This document shows positions 1 to 7,161 of a stretch of 35,505 nt of DNA, in pieces. Position numbers and translations under genes: made by a program. Each line of letters starts with the position of its first letter. The stretch's first letter is position 1. The stretch spans positions 191,200-226,704 of the forward strand of contig PMUP01000025.1 in assembly GCA_003166865.1 (NCBI GenBank), in the 5' to 3' direction. This DNA is from Bryobacterales bacterium. Lineage in GTDB: Bacteria > Acidobacteriota > Terriglobia > Bryobacterales > Bryobacteraceae. The notes beneath the pieces were generated by a model, which searched no databases, was not told the DNA's origin, and saw only the letters and a list, made by a program, of their open reading frames with translations.

Positions 1-707
1 GACCACTCGTTTCCAAATTGAAAGAACAGCAGCAGACTGAACAGTACCGCGCCCGGATTCTTGAAATCGCGCAGCACCTGCGTCAGCGGAAGGGTTGGAA
101 TCGCGGACTGCCCGGAGAAGTTCGCGTTCGAGCAGGCCACCGCGTACAAGCCGGGCAGCGCCGCGAACAGAATCAAAATACTCGGAACCGTGTACACGTA
201 ATACGTTCCGGCAACCAGCAGCGCCGTGAGCAGACTGCCCGTACCGAATAGCAGCCCCGCCAGGTTCACCGTGGCCGCGCGATCGCGCTGGTAGATCGGT
301 GAGATGGCATGAAACACCCCCGCGTTCAGCAATCCGGCGCTGAAGCCGATCCCTAGAACGCCAAATAGGCGCCACGCGGCGGGCGCCGGCGGTGACGAAA
401 TCGCCAAAAACAGGAAAGCTAGGCACCCGAGCGTGCTGGCCGCGATCAGCAGGAACTTCAACCCCCGGCTTGGCAGCAGGAAATGCGCCGCGCCCACCGA
501 CAACAGCAGCCCCAAAGCCAAGCTCAAGAAGTAGCCGCCGACTTCGGCAAAACCAGATCGCAGGTGATAGCCCCACGCCGGAAGAATGGCCCCCAGGAAT
601 GACATCAGCATGCCTGAGACCAGGAACGTGGCCAGCGAGCGCCACGCGTAGGGCGCTGCGGGCTTTTCCCGATTTGGGTCAAGCTGCAACTGAGCGACGC
701 TCGACAT
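1..707 (-). CDS. MFS transporter, N-terminal part (cut by window edge)
   Basis: The reverse strand reads without a stop from an ATG at 707 to the window edge, giving about 235 residues. After a short polar N-terminus (MSSVAQLQLDPN) come repeated hydrophobic helices of about 20 residues (for example around TFLVSGMLMSFLGAILPAW and FLLIAASTLGCLAFLFLAI) separated by short charged loops, the pattern of a 12-helix major facilitator permease. The stretch ends in LLLFFQFGNEW, typical of the start of the second MFS half. The likely role is inner-membrane transport of a small solute; the substrate cannot be told. It is divergent from the Cys-rich peptide transcript that starts near 870. A weak GGGAG lies about 14 bases before the ATG. 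Confidence 0.85.
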   Translation of the reverse strand, partial: MSSVAQLQLDPNREKPAAPYAWRSLATFLVSGMLMSFLGAILPAWGYHLRSGFAEVGGYFLSLALGLLLSVGAAHFLLPSRGLKFLLIAASTLGCLAFLFLAISSPPAPAAWRLFGVLGIGFSAGLLNAGVFHAISPIYQRDRAATVNLAGLLFGTGSLLTALLVAGTYYVYTVPSILILFAALPGLYAVACSNANFSGQSAIPTLPLTQVLRDFKNPGAVLFSLLLFFQFGNEW

Positions 708-833
708 CAGTGGCTATTGTACTCCCACCTTCCCGAATCCGTAGGCGTCTGGGTACCTCCGCCCTCCCAAAATCCACCTGTTGTAGTCCCGCTGTCTCCC
801 AATCCCCATCCGTTGTATAGCCTGAGAAAGTGT

Positions 834-863
834 TTGACAGACCGCGATCTCTGGTTTTATGAT
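834..863 (+). promoter_or_regulatory. Strong sigma70-type promoter
   Basis: TTGACA at 834-839 and TATGAT at 858-863 are separated by 18 bases. The -35 box is perfect and the -10 box has one mismatch. Transcription would begin near 870, only about 7 bases before the 16S-complementary stretch at 877. This is the clearest promoter in the window and drives the short unit that ends at the terminator at 1083-1123. Confidence 0.8.
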
Positions 864-876
864 GAGGGCATCACTG

Positions 877-896
877 AGAAAGGAGGTGGTCCAGTC
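877..896 (+). promoter_or_regulatory. Extended Shine-Dalgarno: 20-nt complement of the 16S rRNA 3' end
   Basis: AGAAAGGAGGTGGTCCAGTC can pair along all 20 bases with the common bacterial 16S 3' end (GGCUGGAUCACCUCCUUUCU), with two G-U wobbles. A normal Shine-Dalgarno uses 4-8 bases. The distance from GGAGG to the ATG at 901 is 14 bases, longer than the usual 5-9, so this may be more than a simple ribosome binding site. Confidence 0.7.
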
Positions 897-900
897 TAAC

Positions 901-969
901 ATGGGTAGTAAATGTTCTGATTGTAGTGACTGTAGCTTTAATTCCACGCGCGAGGTGGCCGACTGTTAA
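901..969 (+). CDS. 22-residue Cys-rich micro-peptide
   Basis: An ATG at 901 opens a 22-codon frame ending in TAA. It contains four cysteines: CSDCSDC near the N-terminus (Cys5, 8, 11) and a final Cys22 after STREVAD. A CxxCxxC motif plus one terminal Cys could bind a metal or iron-sulfur cluster, or be a precursor for modification, but no known family is recognised. It has no signal peptide and no membrane segment. It sits behind a strong promoter and an extreme 16S-complementary leader, and ahead of a terminator, so it appears to be a stand-alone, highly expressed gene. The alternative is that the RNA itself is the functional product and the reading frame is incidental. Confidence 0.6.
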   Translation: MGSKCSDCSDCSFNSTREVADC

Positions 970-1082
970 AGCCGACCTGTCAACGTTCAGGTTTCGTTCA
1001 GTGGACGAAGCCGCTGCTCCTGTGGATCGGCCGCTTCCCTGCGCGAACTTAAGTAATACCTGGGATTAGCCCAGGCTACCTG

Positions 1083-1123
1083 CCCCCGCATCGCCTGCTA
1101 CGGCTGTGCGGGGGTTTGTATTT
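1083..1123 (+). terminator. Rho-independent terminator of the Cys-rich peptide transcript
   Basis: CCCCCGCA (1083-1090) pairs perfectly with TGCGGGGG (1107-1114); a further GCC/GGC pair closes the inner loop, and TTTGTATTT follows. A smaller hairpin, CCTGGG-ATTAG-CCCAGG, lies just upstream at 1059-1075. Together with the promoter at 834 this defines a transcript of roughly 250 nt. Confidence 0.75.
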
Positions 1124-1176
1124 GGTCCCCGCTTGACGGGTGCGCTACACTGAAGTTTCGAAAGGATTCTGCTCCA

Positions 1177-1440
1177 ATGAAAGCCGCTATTCACCCAGCC
1201 TACGAAGAGATCAACGTAATCTGTGCTTGCGGGAGCACCTTCAAAACACGTTCCACCCACAAAGGCGATATCCGCGTGGAAATCTGCTCGAGCTGTCACC
1301 CGTTCTTTACTGGCCGCCAAAAGCTGGTGGACACCGAAGGCCGCGTGGACCGTTTCCAAAAGATGATGCAGAAGTCCAAGGATATGAAGGACGCCAAGGA
1401 CAAGAAGGTCGCCGCGAAGCAGCCCGTAGCCGCGCGGTAA
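1177..1440 (+). CDS. rpmE: 50S ribosomal protein L31
   Basis: This 87-residue protein has the L31 signature: [19 protein letters not shown] at the start, then [12 protein letters not shown]. Four cysteines in a CxC...CxxC arrangement mark the zinc-binding (C+) form. Its role is a zinc-binding protein of the large ribosomal subunit that bridges toward the 30S head. The tail after position 65 is lysine- and alanine-rich ([17 protein letters not shown]) and longer than in many L31 proteins. AAAGGA lies 12-16 bases before the ATG. The gene is single, with the Spy-like gene convergent only a few bases downstream and no clear terminator between them. Confidence 0.97.
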   Translation: MKAAIHPAYEEINVICACGSTFKTRSTHKGDIRVEICSSCHPFFTGRQKLVDTEGRVDRFQKMMQKSKDMKDAKDKKVAAKQPVAAR

Positions 1441-1445
1441 ATCCG

Positions 1446-1856
1446 CTAGCGCTTGTGCTGTTCTTGCTGCTGTTTGGCCTTGGCTTCGCGCTCCGCGTGC
1501 AGCTTCTCGTATTTCGGAATCTGCTCGGCGGTCAAAATCGTCCGCACATGCTCGAAGTGCTCTTCCCGGATCTGCCGGATCAGCTGGTTGTCGTGCTCCC
1601 GGATTTCGCGAAAACGCGCATCCGTCTGATCGAGAATGGCCGTTAGCTTCTGAATCTGGTTGTCTGTAAGGCTCAATCGCGTCTTGCTCTCGTCGATATA
1701 CTGCCGCCGCCACTCGCTCGGCGATGGAGGCGGAGGAGCGCTTCCACTGCGAGCCGTCGGCGGATTGTAGGTGCGGTACCCCAGCCCACCCACGACCGCT
1801 CCGCTGCCAAACACCAGCAGCATGTACAGAGCGATGGGTAGGTTCTTGCGCGTCAT
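1446..1856 (-). CDS. Spy/CpxP/ZraP-like periplasmic protein
   Basis: The protein has 136 residues. Residues 7-27 form a hydrophobic anchor or uncleaved signal (IALYMLLVFGSGAVVGGLGY), followed by a Pro-rich linker (31-47) and a helical, highly charged domain. Two LTxxQ-type motifs, LTDNQ at 63-67 and LTAEQ at 108-112, are the hallmark of Spy/CpxP/ZraP periplasmic chaperones and metal-stress sensors. The C-terminus is Gln/Lys-rich. The start ATG overlaps the TGA of the upstream anti-sigma gene (ATGA), so the two are translationally coupled. As the third gene of a sigma / anti-sigma operon, it probably senses or buffers envelope or metal stress, as in Cnr-type systems. That role is inferred from context. 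Confidence 0.82.
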   Translation of the reverse strand: MTRKNLPIALYMLLVFGSGAVVGGLGYRTYNPPTARSGSAPPPPSPSEWRRQYIDESKTRLSLTDNQIQKLTAILDQTDARFREIREHDNQLIRQIREEHFEHVRTILTAEQIPKYEKLHAEREAKAKQQQEQHKR

Positions 1857-2203
1857 TTTCCGTTCGGTTCGGTGTAGTCGACCCGGATACCTAGAGCAGC
1901 GAGATTCTCGGTGGGATTGGCATCCGCCAGCACGTCAACGTAATTGCCGCGCACTGCTTGCGTGTCGGTCGAAACCGGCGCCTGCAGAATGATCCCCAGA
2001 AACAAGCAGATCGCTGCGGCGGCAGCGACGAAGACTTGAGTCAGCTTCTTCACCCGGACCAGAAAGAACTGCCGTGCTTCGATCTTCCGCCATAGCTCGG
2101 GCATGAAGCTCGCGCTTGCCTCGGGATCTGGCAAGGCTGCCCGGTATCGTTCGAACAGATGATCCAGCTCTTGATTCCCTTGGTCCATATTCATGTGACC
2201 CAT
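1853..2203 (-). CDS. Putative membrane anti-sigma factor
   Basis: This small protein (116 residues) has a polar N-terminal region of about 55 residues (QELDHLFERYRAALPDPEAS...), one transmembrane helix at about 56-75 (TQVFVAAAAAICLFLGIIL), and a 40-residue outer tail. The size, topology and position directly after an ECF sigma gene suggest an anti-sigma factor. The zinc-binding HxxxCxxC motif of the ZAS class is absent, so the assignment relies on context. Three in-frame Met codons (residues 1, 4, 6) make the exact start uncertain. The stop overlaps the start of the Spy-like gene by 4 bases. Confidence 0.7.
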   Translation of the reverse strand: MGHMNMDQGNQELDHLFERYRAALPDPEASASFMPELWRKIEARQFFLVRVKKLTQVFVAAAAAICLFLGIILQAPVSTDTQAVRGNYVDVLADANPTENLAALGIRVDYTEPNGK

Positions 2204-2248
2204 GCGCGTCTCGGCGCCTCCTCGATTACCCTCGACTATTCTATACCT

Positions 2249-2839
2249 CTACTGCTCCGGGGTTTTGCCGCCCTTGGGCCGGCGCGTCGCCTGATAGGCG
2301 TTCAGTACCCGTTGCCGCGCGCGGAAAAGCCGAACCTTGAGAGCATTTTCGTTCACTGAGTAAATCTTTTCAAGCTCTTTCAACGATAGCCCTTCCACTT
2401 CTTTCAGTGTCAGAAGAATTCGATCCTGCTCGGAAACCGACTGCAACAGCGAATCCACCAATTCCTTGACCTGCTTTTGCCGCTCATATTCGTCCGAAGC
2501 TTTCCCTCCGGCAGCCGCGTCCGCCATCATCACCTGCTGCTCGGTCAAGTCCGACATCCGAGCCTCGTTCCGCCGGCGTTGCTTTCGCAGATAATCATAC
2601 GAAGCATTCACCGTCAGCCGGTACAGCCAGGGCTCGAATACTTCCGGCGTCCGAAGTTGATCGAGTGAGTAGTAGAGCCGCAAGAAAACTTCCTGTGCTA
2701 CGTCCTCCACATCCTCCGGCCGGCCGATCAGCCGCGCGATCGTACCTAAAATCCTCTTCCTATATGCAACCACCATTTGGTTGAACGCGGCATCGTCGCC
2801 CTTCTGGGCTTTCTGAATGAGCTCAAATTCAACCAGCAT
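2249..2839 (-). CDS. ECF RNA polymerase sigma factor
   Basis: The product (196 residues) has region 2 at about 20-90 (FNQMVVAYRKRILGTIARLI, EDVAQEVFLRLYYSLDQL, WLYRLTVNASYDYLRKQRRR) and region 4 at about 125-182, with the helix-turn-helix EGLSLKELEKIYSVNENALKVRLFRARQRV. A polar linker of about 30 residues joins them. There is no region 1 or 3, which is typical of an extracytoplasmic-function factor. It is the first gene of a three-gene leftward operon and probably controls its own transcription through the candidate promoter at 2872-2904. Confidence 0.95.
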   Translation of the reverse strand: MLVEFELIQKAQKGDDAAFNQMVVAYRKRILGTIARLIGRPEDVEDVAQEVFLRLYYSLDQLRTPEVFEPWLYRLTVNASYDYLRKQRRRNEARMSDLTEQQVMMADAAAGGKASDEYERQKQVKELVDSLLQSVSEQDRILLTLKEVEGLSLKELEKIYSVNENALKVRLFRARQRVLNAYQATRRPKGGKTPEQ

Positions 2840-2871
2840 GCGGCTCTAGTTTCGCTAGTAGCCCGCTCGAC

Positions 2872-2904
2872 ATTAGAGGCGTACCAGCAAATTGTTAGGT
2901 TACA
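2872..2904 (-). promoter_or_regulatory. Candidate ECF-type autoregulatory promoter
   Basis: Read on the minus strand, TGTAACC (2904-2898) resembles the AAC-containing -35 box of ECF promoters, and TCTAAT (2877-2872) lies 20 bases further down. It is placed 33 bases before the ECF sigma gene start. This is a match by eye only; no consensus for this sigma factor is known. Confidence 0.4.
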
Positions 2905-3090
2905 AGGGCTTGGAGCGGAAAGCAAAGCCTAAAGGCGGCAGTGCGCCACGTTCCGCGATTTTCTGCATGCAGGATTCAAAATCTCAGCAGGATCAATCGG
3001 TTGGCACCGGTACTAGGGATGACATGGTAGAATCACGTTGTCCCTCCCCCCGCGCTGCGTGGCACGCAGCATGAGTTGCCAAGTGACCAG

Positions 3091-5433
3091 ATGGATTTCC
3101 TTCAGGGCCTGAATCCGCAACAACAAGCCGCCGCGTCCCACGTCGAAGGTCCCCTGCTATTGCTGGCCGGAGCGGGCAGCGGCAAGACACGCGTGATCAC
3201 CCACCGCATGGCGCACCTCATGGACCAGCATCGCGTCCCCGGTACTTGCATACTGGCCGTGACCTTTACGAATAAGGCAGCCGAGGAAATGCGCTCGCGG
3301 GTGAACAACCTTCTGGGCGGCGCGCGCGGCAAGGACGGCCCGCTGGTCTCCACCTTCCACTCCTTTTGCGTGCGGCTGTTGCGGCGCGACGGGGCGAGCC
3401 TGGCCGAAATCCGCAACGGATTCACGCGCCAGTTCACCATCTACGACGACGACGATCAAATGGCCGTGATCAAAGCCATCTTCCGCGGTCTCGGCCTGGA
3501 CGAAAAGTTCATGCAGTATCGCGCCATGTGCTCCTGGATCAGCCATAAGAAAAGCCGCAAGGAATCGCCCGCCGACGTCTACGGCGCCTCCACCGACCAG
3601 AAGACCTCGCAGCTCGCCTCCATCTACGAACAGTACGAAGGCCGCTTGCGCCAGGCCAACGCGCTCGATTTCGACGACCTGCTGCTCGAAACCGTGCGGC
3701 TGCTCGCCCACGACGCCAATCTGCGCCTCCAAATGAATCGCCGTTTCGAATTCGTCATGATCGACGAATACCAGGACACCAATCGCAGCCAGTACGACCT
3801 GATGCGCTTGCTCACCGAGGCCCACAAGAACATCTGCGTGGTGGGTGACGAGGATCAGTCCATCTATGGCTGGCGCGGCGCCGACATCCGCAACATCCTC
3901 GATTTCGAGCGCGACTTCCCGGATGCCAAAGTGATCCGGCTCGAACAGAATTACCGGTCCACCAAGAACATTCTCGAAGCCGCCAGCGCGGTGGTTGCCA
4001 ACAATACCGAGCGCAAAGGCAAATGGCTTTGGACCGAAGCCACCGATGGTGAGAAGATCGGTCGCTTCGAAGCCTTCGATGGCGAACAAGAAGCGCTGTT
4101 CATCGCCGACACCATCGAAAAGCTGCTGTCAGCGGATCCCGGCCAGCGCGCGGCCGTGCTCTATCGCACCAACTTCCAGTCGCGCCAGATCGAGGAGGCG
4201 CTGCGCCGCTACGGCCGCGATTACGTCGTTCTGGGCGGATTCAGCTTCTATCAGCGCGCCGAAGTGAAGGACGCGCTGGCCTATCTCAAGGCTGCGATCA
4301 GCCCGCAGGATTCGGTCAGCCTGCTGCGCATCATCAACACGCCCGCGCGCGGCATCGGCAAGAGCACCATTGAACAGATCGAGCACTACGCATTAGAGCG
4401 CCAGTTGAGCGTGTGGACGGCGATTGGCCGCATGCTGGATGAAAAGCTGTTCCCAGCGCGCGCCGAATCGGCCCTGCGCATCTTCAAAACCATGCTGGAA
4501 GAGCTCGGGATTTCGGCCGCCGAAGGGAAAGTGGATAGCATGCTTCGGGAAATTCTCGATCGCACCGGTTACGGCAGGATGCTCGAAATCGATAACGATC
4601 CGGAAGCCGAATCGCGCCTCGGCAACTTGAGCGAACTGGTGAATGCGGCGTCGGAAGCCGCCGAACGTGGTGAAACCATCCCTGAGTTCCTGGATCACGC
4701 CGCGCTGGTCTCCGATACCGACAACCTGGACGAGCGCGCGCCCGTCTCGTTGCTCACGCTGCACAACGCCAAGGGCCTCGAGTTCCCCATCGTGTTCCTC
4801 GCTGGCATGGAGGAAGGCTTGTTCCCGCATATGCGCTCGCTCGATTCCAAGGCCGCCATGGAAGAAGAGCGGCGACTCTGCTACGTCGGCATGACGCGCT
4901 CCGAGAAGCGGCTGTTCCTGACTTCCGCTCGTTATCGCCGGCGATTCGGCGGCGGCCAACAGGAAGCCACCATCCCCTCGCGATTCTTGCGCGAAGTTCC
5001 GCGCGCGCTGGTCGAAGACCTCGGTCAATCGCGACAACGTTCCGCTCCGCAAGTCGATCTATTTGCGGAACAGTATGAAGTTCGCGAAGCCGCCAAGCGC
5101 AATCTCTATACCGGCAAAACTTACAACTCCGTCGACAACATTCAGCAGTTCTTCGCGGAGCGCGGCAAGGCTGCGACGCCAGCCACCAGCCACCAGCCAC
5201 CAGCCGCTCCCCCGCCAATCCCCAATCCCCAATCCCGGCCCGCCGTGCCCCCACGACCGGCTGGCCGCACCCGCGGCTTCCGCGCCGGCGCCACCATCCG
5301 GCATCCCAAATATGGCCGCGGAACGGTGCTGCGTCGCGAAGGCGATGGCGAGGATGCTAAGCTCACGGTAAGCTTTCCCGGCTACGGTTTGAAGAAGCTG
5401 GTGGAAAAGTACGCAGGAATCCAAGAGGATTGA
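3091..5433 (+). CDS. pcrA: UvrD/PcrA-type superfamily 1 DNA helicase
   Basis: The protein is an ATP-dependent 3'-5' DNA helicase of repair and replication. From the ATG at 3091 it has 780 residues (MDFLQGLNPQQQAA). A TTG 15 bases upstream is possible but does not fit the usual N-terminus. Walker A GAGSGKT is at 27-33; the later motifs include DFDDLLLE, FVMIDEYQDTN (Walker B), VVGDEDQSIYGWRGAD, LEQNYRST, SLLTLHNAKGLEFP and EERRLCYVGMTR. After about residue 690 comes a Pro-rich linker encoded by two 7-bp tandem repeats. It ends in a Tudor-like domain (RHPKYGRGTVLRREGDGEDAKLTVSFPG), which in PcrA/UvrD contacts RNA polymerase. Length is normal for the family. The gene is followed closely by a small basic ORF. 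Confidence 0.95.
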   Translation: MDFLQGLNPQQQAAASHVEGPLLLLAGAGSGKTRVITHRMAHLMDQHRVPGTCILAVTFTNKAAEEMRSRVNNLLGGARGKDGPLVSTFHSFCVRLLRRDGASLAEIRNGFTRQFTIYDDDDQMAVIKAIFRGLGLDEKFMQYRAMCSWISHKKSRKESPADVYGASTDQKTSQLASIYEQYEGRLRQANALDFDDLLLETVRLLAHDANLRLQMNRRFEFVMIDEYQDTNRSQYDLMRLLTEAHKNICVVGDEDQSIYGWRGADIRNILDFERDFPDAKVIRLEQNYRSTKNILEAASAVVANNTERKGKWLWTEATDGEKIGRFEAFDGEQEALFIADTIEKLLSADPGQRAAVLYRTNFQSRQIEEALRRYGRDYVVLGGFSFYQRAEVKDALAYLKAAISPQDSVSLLRIINTPARGIGKSTIEQIEHYALERQLSVWTAIGRMLDEKLFPARAESALRIFKTMLEELGISAAEGKVDSMLREILDRTGYGRMLEIDNDPEAESRLGNLSELVNAASEAAERGETIPEFLDHAALVSDTDNLDERAPVSLLTLHNAKGLEFPIVFLAGMEEGLFPHMRSLDSKAAMEEERRLCYVGMTRSEKRLFLTSARYRRRFGGGQQEATIPSRFLREVPRALVEDLGQSRQRSAPQVDLFAEQYEVREAAKRNLYTGKTYNSVDNIQQFFAERGKAATPATSHQPPAAPPPIPNPQSRPAVPPRPAGRTRGFRAGATIRHPKYGRGTVLRREGDGEDAKLTVSFPGYGLKKLVEKYAGIQED
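5179..5205 (+). repeat. 7-bp tandem repeat (CCAGCCA), 3.9 copies, inside pcrA
   Basis: The unit CCAGCCA is repeated almost four times with no mismatch. It lies in the linker between the helicase core and the Tudor-like domain and encodes Ala/Thr/Ser/His/Gln/Pro residues. Because 7 is not a multiple of 3, losing or gaining one unit would shift the frame. Confidence 0.95.
5215..5236 (+). repeat. 7-bp tandem repeat (CCAATCC), 3 copies, inside pcrA
   Basis: Three perfect copies of CCAATCC start 9 bases after the first heptamer array and encode IPNPQS-type linker residues. The same CCCCAAT heptamer family is known as short tandemly repeated repetitive (STRR) sequence in filamentous cyanobacteria. 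A partial, single-copy match (CCCAATCCCC) also occurs in the noncoding leader near 799-808. Confidence 0.9.
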
Positions 5434-5462
5434 TTGTTTCAGAGGAAGACGACCCAATAAGA

Positions 5463-5621
5463 ATGAACACAAAGTCCATCACAGACAGAGCAGAGCGCAA
5501 GAAAGTCAAACGCGCGGCCCGCAAGAAGGCGGCTCCCAAAGCCAAACGGGCAGCCGGAGTCGCTCGCGGCTCCCTCAAGAAACGGGTGACGAAGATGACC
5601 AAGGGCCAGAGGAAGCGCTAG
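5463..5621 (+). CDS. Small basic protein of unknown function
   Basis: From the ATG at 5463 the frame encodes 52 residues, about 40% of them Lys or Arg (AERKKVKRAARKKAAPKAKR, GSLKKRVTKMTKGQRKR). There are no cysteines and no hydrophobic segment. The composition suggests nucleic-acid binding, like histone-H1-tail or ribosome-associated basic peptides, but no family is recognised. A TTG at 5430 would extend it by 11 residues and overlap the pcrA stop, so co-expression with pcrA is possible. AGAGGAAG lies 13-20 bases before the ATG. A low-complexity frame arising by chance cannot be excluded. Confidence 0.55.
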   Translation: MNTKSITDRAERKKVKRAARKKAAPKAKRAAGVARGSLKKRVTKMTKGQRKR

Positions 5622-5624
5622 CTG

Positions 5625-5665
5625 CCGAGCCGCGCATACTGAGCCGCGCCGTTAGCAAGCGGTCC
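5625..5665 (+). repeat. Dispersed AGCCGCG repeat, copy A
   Basis: This intergenic copy holds CCGAGCCGCG, then ACTGAGCCGCG-CCGT-TAGCAAGCGGTCC, ending 2 bases before the APC permease ATG. Matching elements are at 8159-8197 and 15508-15566. CCGC/GCGG halves can pair, giving a small REP-like hairpin that sits where the permease ribosome binding site would be. Confidence 0.65.
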
Positions 5666-5667
5666 GC

Positions 5668-7161
5668 ATGAACCAGCTCCTTCGCACCAAAAGCATCGAT
5701 GCTCTGATCGCGGCTTCCGAAGAGCCCGGACGGCGGCTGAAAAAGTCGCTGGGCGTCTGGAGCCTGATCGCGCTGGGCGTTGGAGCGGTCATCGGATCCG
5801 GCATCTTCACCGTCACTGGAACCGCCGCGGCGGGCGAGCATTTTCTAACCAAGTCGGTGCTCAAGGCGCCGGTGCTCGACTTGCTGCTGAAAGGCGCCGC
5901 GGCATCCACGCTCAGCGGCCGGCTAGGCGCGGGTCCGGCCATCTCGGTGTCTTTCGTATTAGTCGCCATCGCCTGTGGATTCGCCGCCATCTGCTACGCC
6001 GAGCTGGCCTCCATGATTCCCATCGCCGGCAGCGCCTACACCTATTCCTACGCGACGCTCGGCGAAATCTTCGCGTGGGTCATCGGCTGGGATCTGATCC
6101 TCGAATACGCCTTCTCCAACATGAGCGTGGCGGTCGGATTCTCGGCCTATCTCAACGATCTGCTCGACAACCTGTTCCACTTCCACCTGCCTCTGCAGAT
6201 CTCGCAGCCCATGTTTGAAGAAGGCCAGCGCACCGGCGCGTGGTTCAATCTGCCCGCGTTCATCGTGCTCATGTTGCTGAGCTGGGTCCTGGTCCGCGGA
6301 GTCCGCGAAAGCGCCCAGACCAACAACACCATGGTGATCATCAAAGTGGTCGCCATTCTGCTGTTCGTATTTGGCGCCGCGCATGCCGTCAACACCGGCA
6401 ATTGGCATCCGTTTATGCCTAACGGTTACTCGGGCGTCCTCTCGGGCGGCGCAATCGTCTTCTTCACATATATCGGATTCGATTCGGTCTCCACCGCCGC
6501 CGAGGAATGCGGGCGCCCGCAGCGCGATATGCCGATCGGTATCTTCGCGAATCTCGCTGTCTGCGCGTTGCTCTATGGCTCGGTAGCGCTGGTGCTCACC
6601 GGCATCGCGAATTGGACCACGCTGAACAACGACGCGCCCGTCGCCAACGCGCTCAAGATGATCGGCATGAACCGGCTGCGGTTGATCGTCACCGTCGGAG
6701 CGCTGCTCGGCATGCTCTCGTCGCTGCTGGTGTTTCAATACGGACAGGCGCGCATCTGGTTCGCCATGTCGCGCGATCGCCTGTTGCCCGGCATCTTCTC
6801 GCGGGTGCATCCCCGTTACAGCACGCCCTACATCAGCACTTGGGTGGCCGGCTTCGTGGTTGGAATCCCCGCCGGCATCTTCGATATCAGTTGGTTTGCC
6901 GACCTTTCGAACATCGGAACATTGTTCGCTTTCATCCTGGTCTCGGCCGGCGTGATAGTGCTGCGCAAAAAACAGCCGGAACGGCCCCGCGGCTTTCGCG
7001 TCCCCTGGGTCCCGCTGCTGCCCGGGATCTCCATCGTCTGCTGCCTGGTGCTGATGCTCAGCCTGCCGCTCGAAACCTGGCTCCGGTTCTTCGTCTGGCT
7101 GGTGATCGGTTTGTTCATTTATTTTGGCTATGGCAAAAAACGCACTGCTGATCTTAATTAG
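5668..7161 (+). CDS. APC-family cationic amino-acid permease
   Basis: This integral membrane protein (497 residues) starts MNQLLRTKSIDALIAASEEP and then SLGVWSLIALGVGAVIGSGIF, the conserved first helix of amino acid/polyamine/organocation permeases (GAVIGSGIF motif). Further hydrophobic helices total about 12. CYAELASMIPIAGSAYTYSYATLGE and FFTYIGFDSVSTAAEECGRPQRDMPIGI are the signature segments of the CAT (cationic amino-acid transporter) group. It imports or exchanges amino acids across the inner membrane; substrate specificity is inferred only. A large loop at about 50-85 is longer than usual. The 3' end overlaps the next gene by 32 bases. A dispersed repeat occupies its leader, and no Shine-Dalgarno is obvious. 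Confidence 0.92.
   Translation: MNQLLRTKSIDALIAASEEPGRRLKKSLGVWSLIALGVGAVIGSGIFTVTGTAAAGEHFLTKSVLKAPVLDLLLKGAAASTLSGRLGAGPAISVSFVLVAIACGFAAICYAELASMIPIAGSAYTYSYATLGEIFAWVIGWDLILEYAFSNMSVAVGFSAYLNDLLDNLFHFHLPLQISQPMFEEGQRTGAWFNLPAFIVLMLLSWVLVRGVRESAQTNNTMVIIKVVAILLFVFGAAHAVNTGNWHPFMPNGYSGVLSGGAIVFFTYIGFDSVSTAAEECGRPQRDMPIGIFANLAVCALLYGSVALVLTGIANWTTLNNDAPVANALKMIGMNRLRLIVTVGALLGMLSSLLVFQYGQARIWFAMSRDRLLPGIFSRVHPRYSTPYISTWVAGFVVGIPAGIFDISWFADLSNIGTLFAFILVSAGVIVLRKKQPERPRGFRVPWVPLLPGISIVCCLVLMLSLPLETWLRFFVWLVIGLFIYFGYGKKRTADLN

Noticed and set aside
3157-4089. 310-codon minus-strand frame opposite pcrA
   Set aside because: Lies entirely within the helicase core motifs on the other strand.
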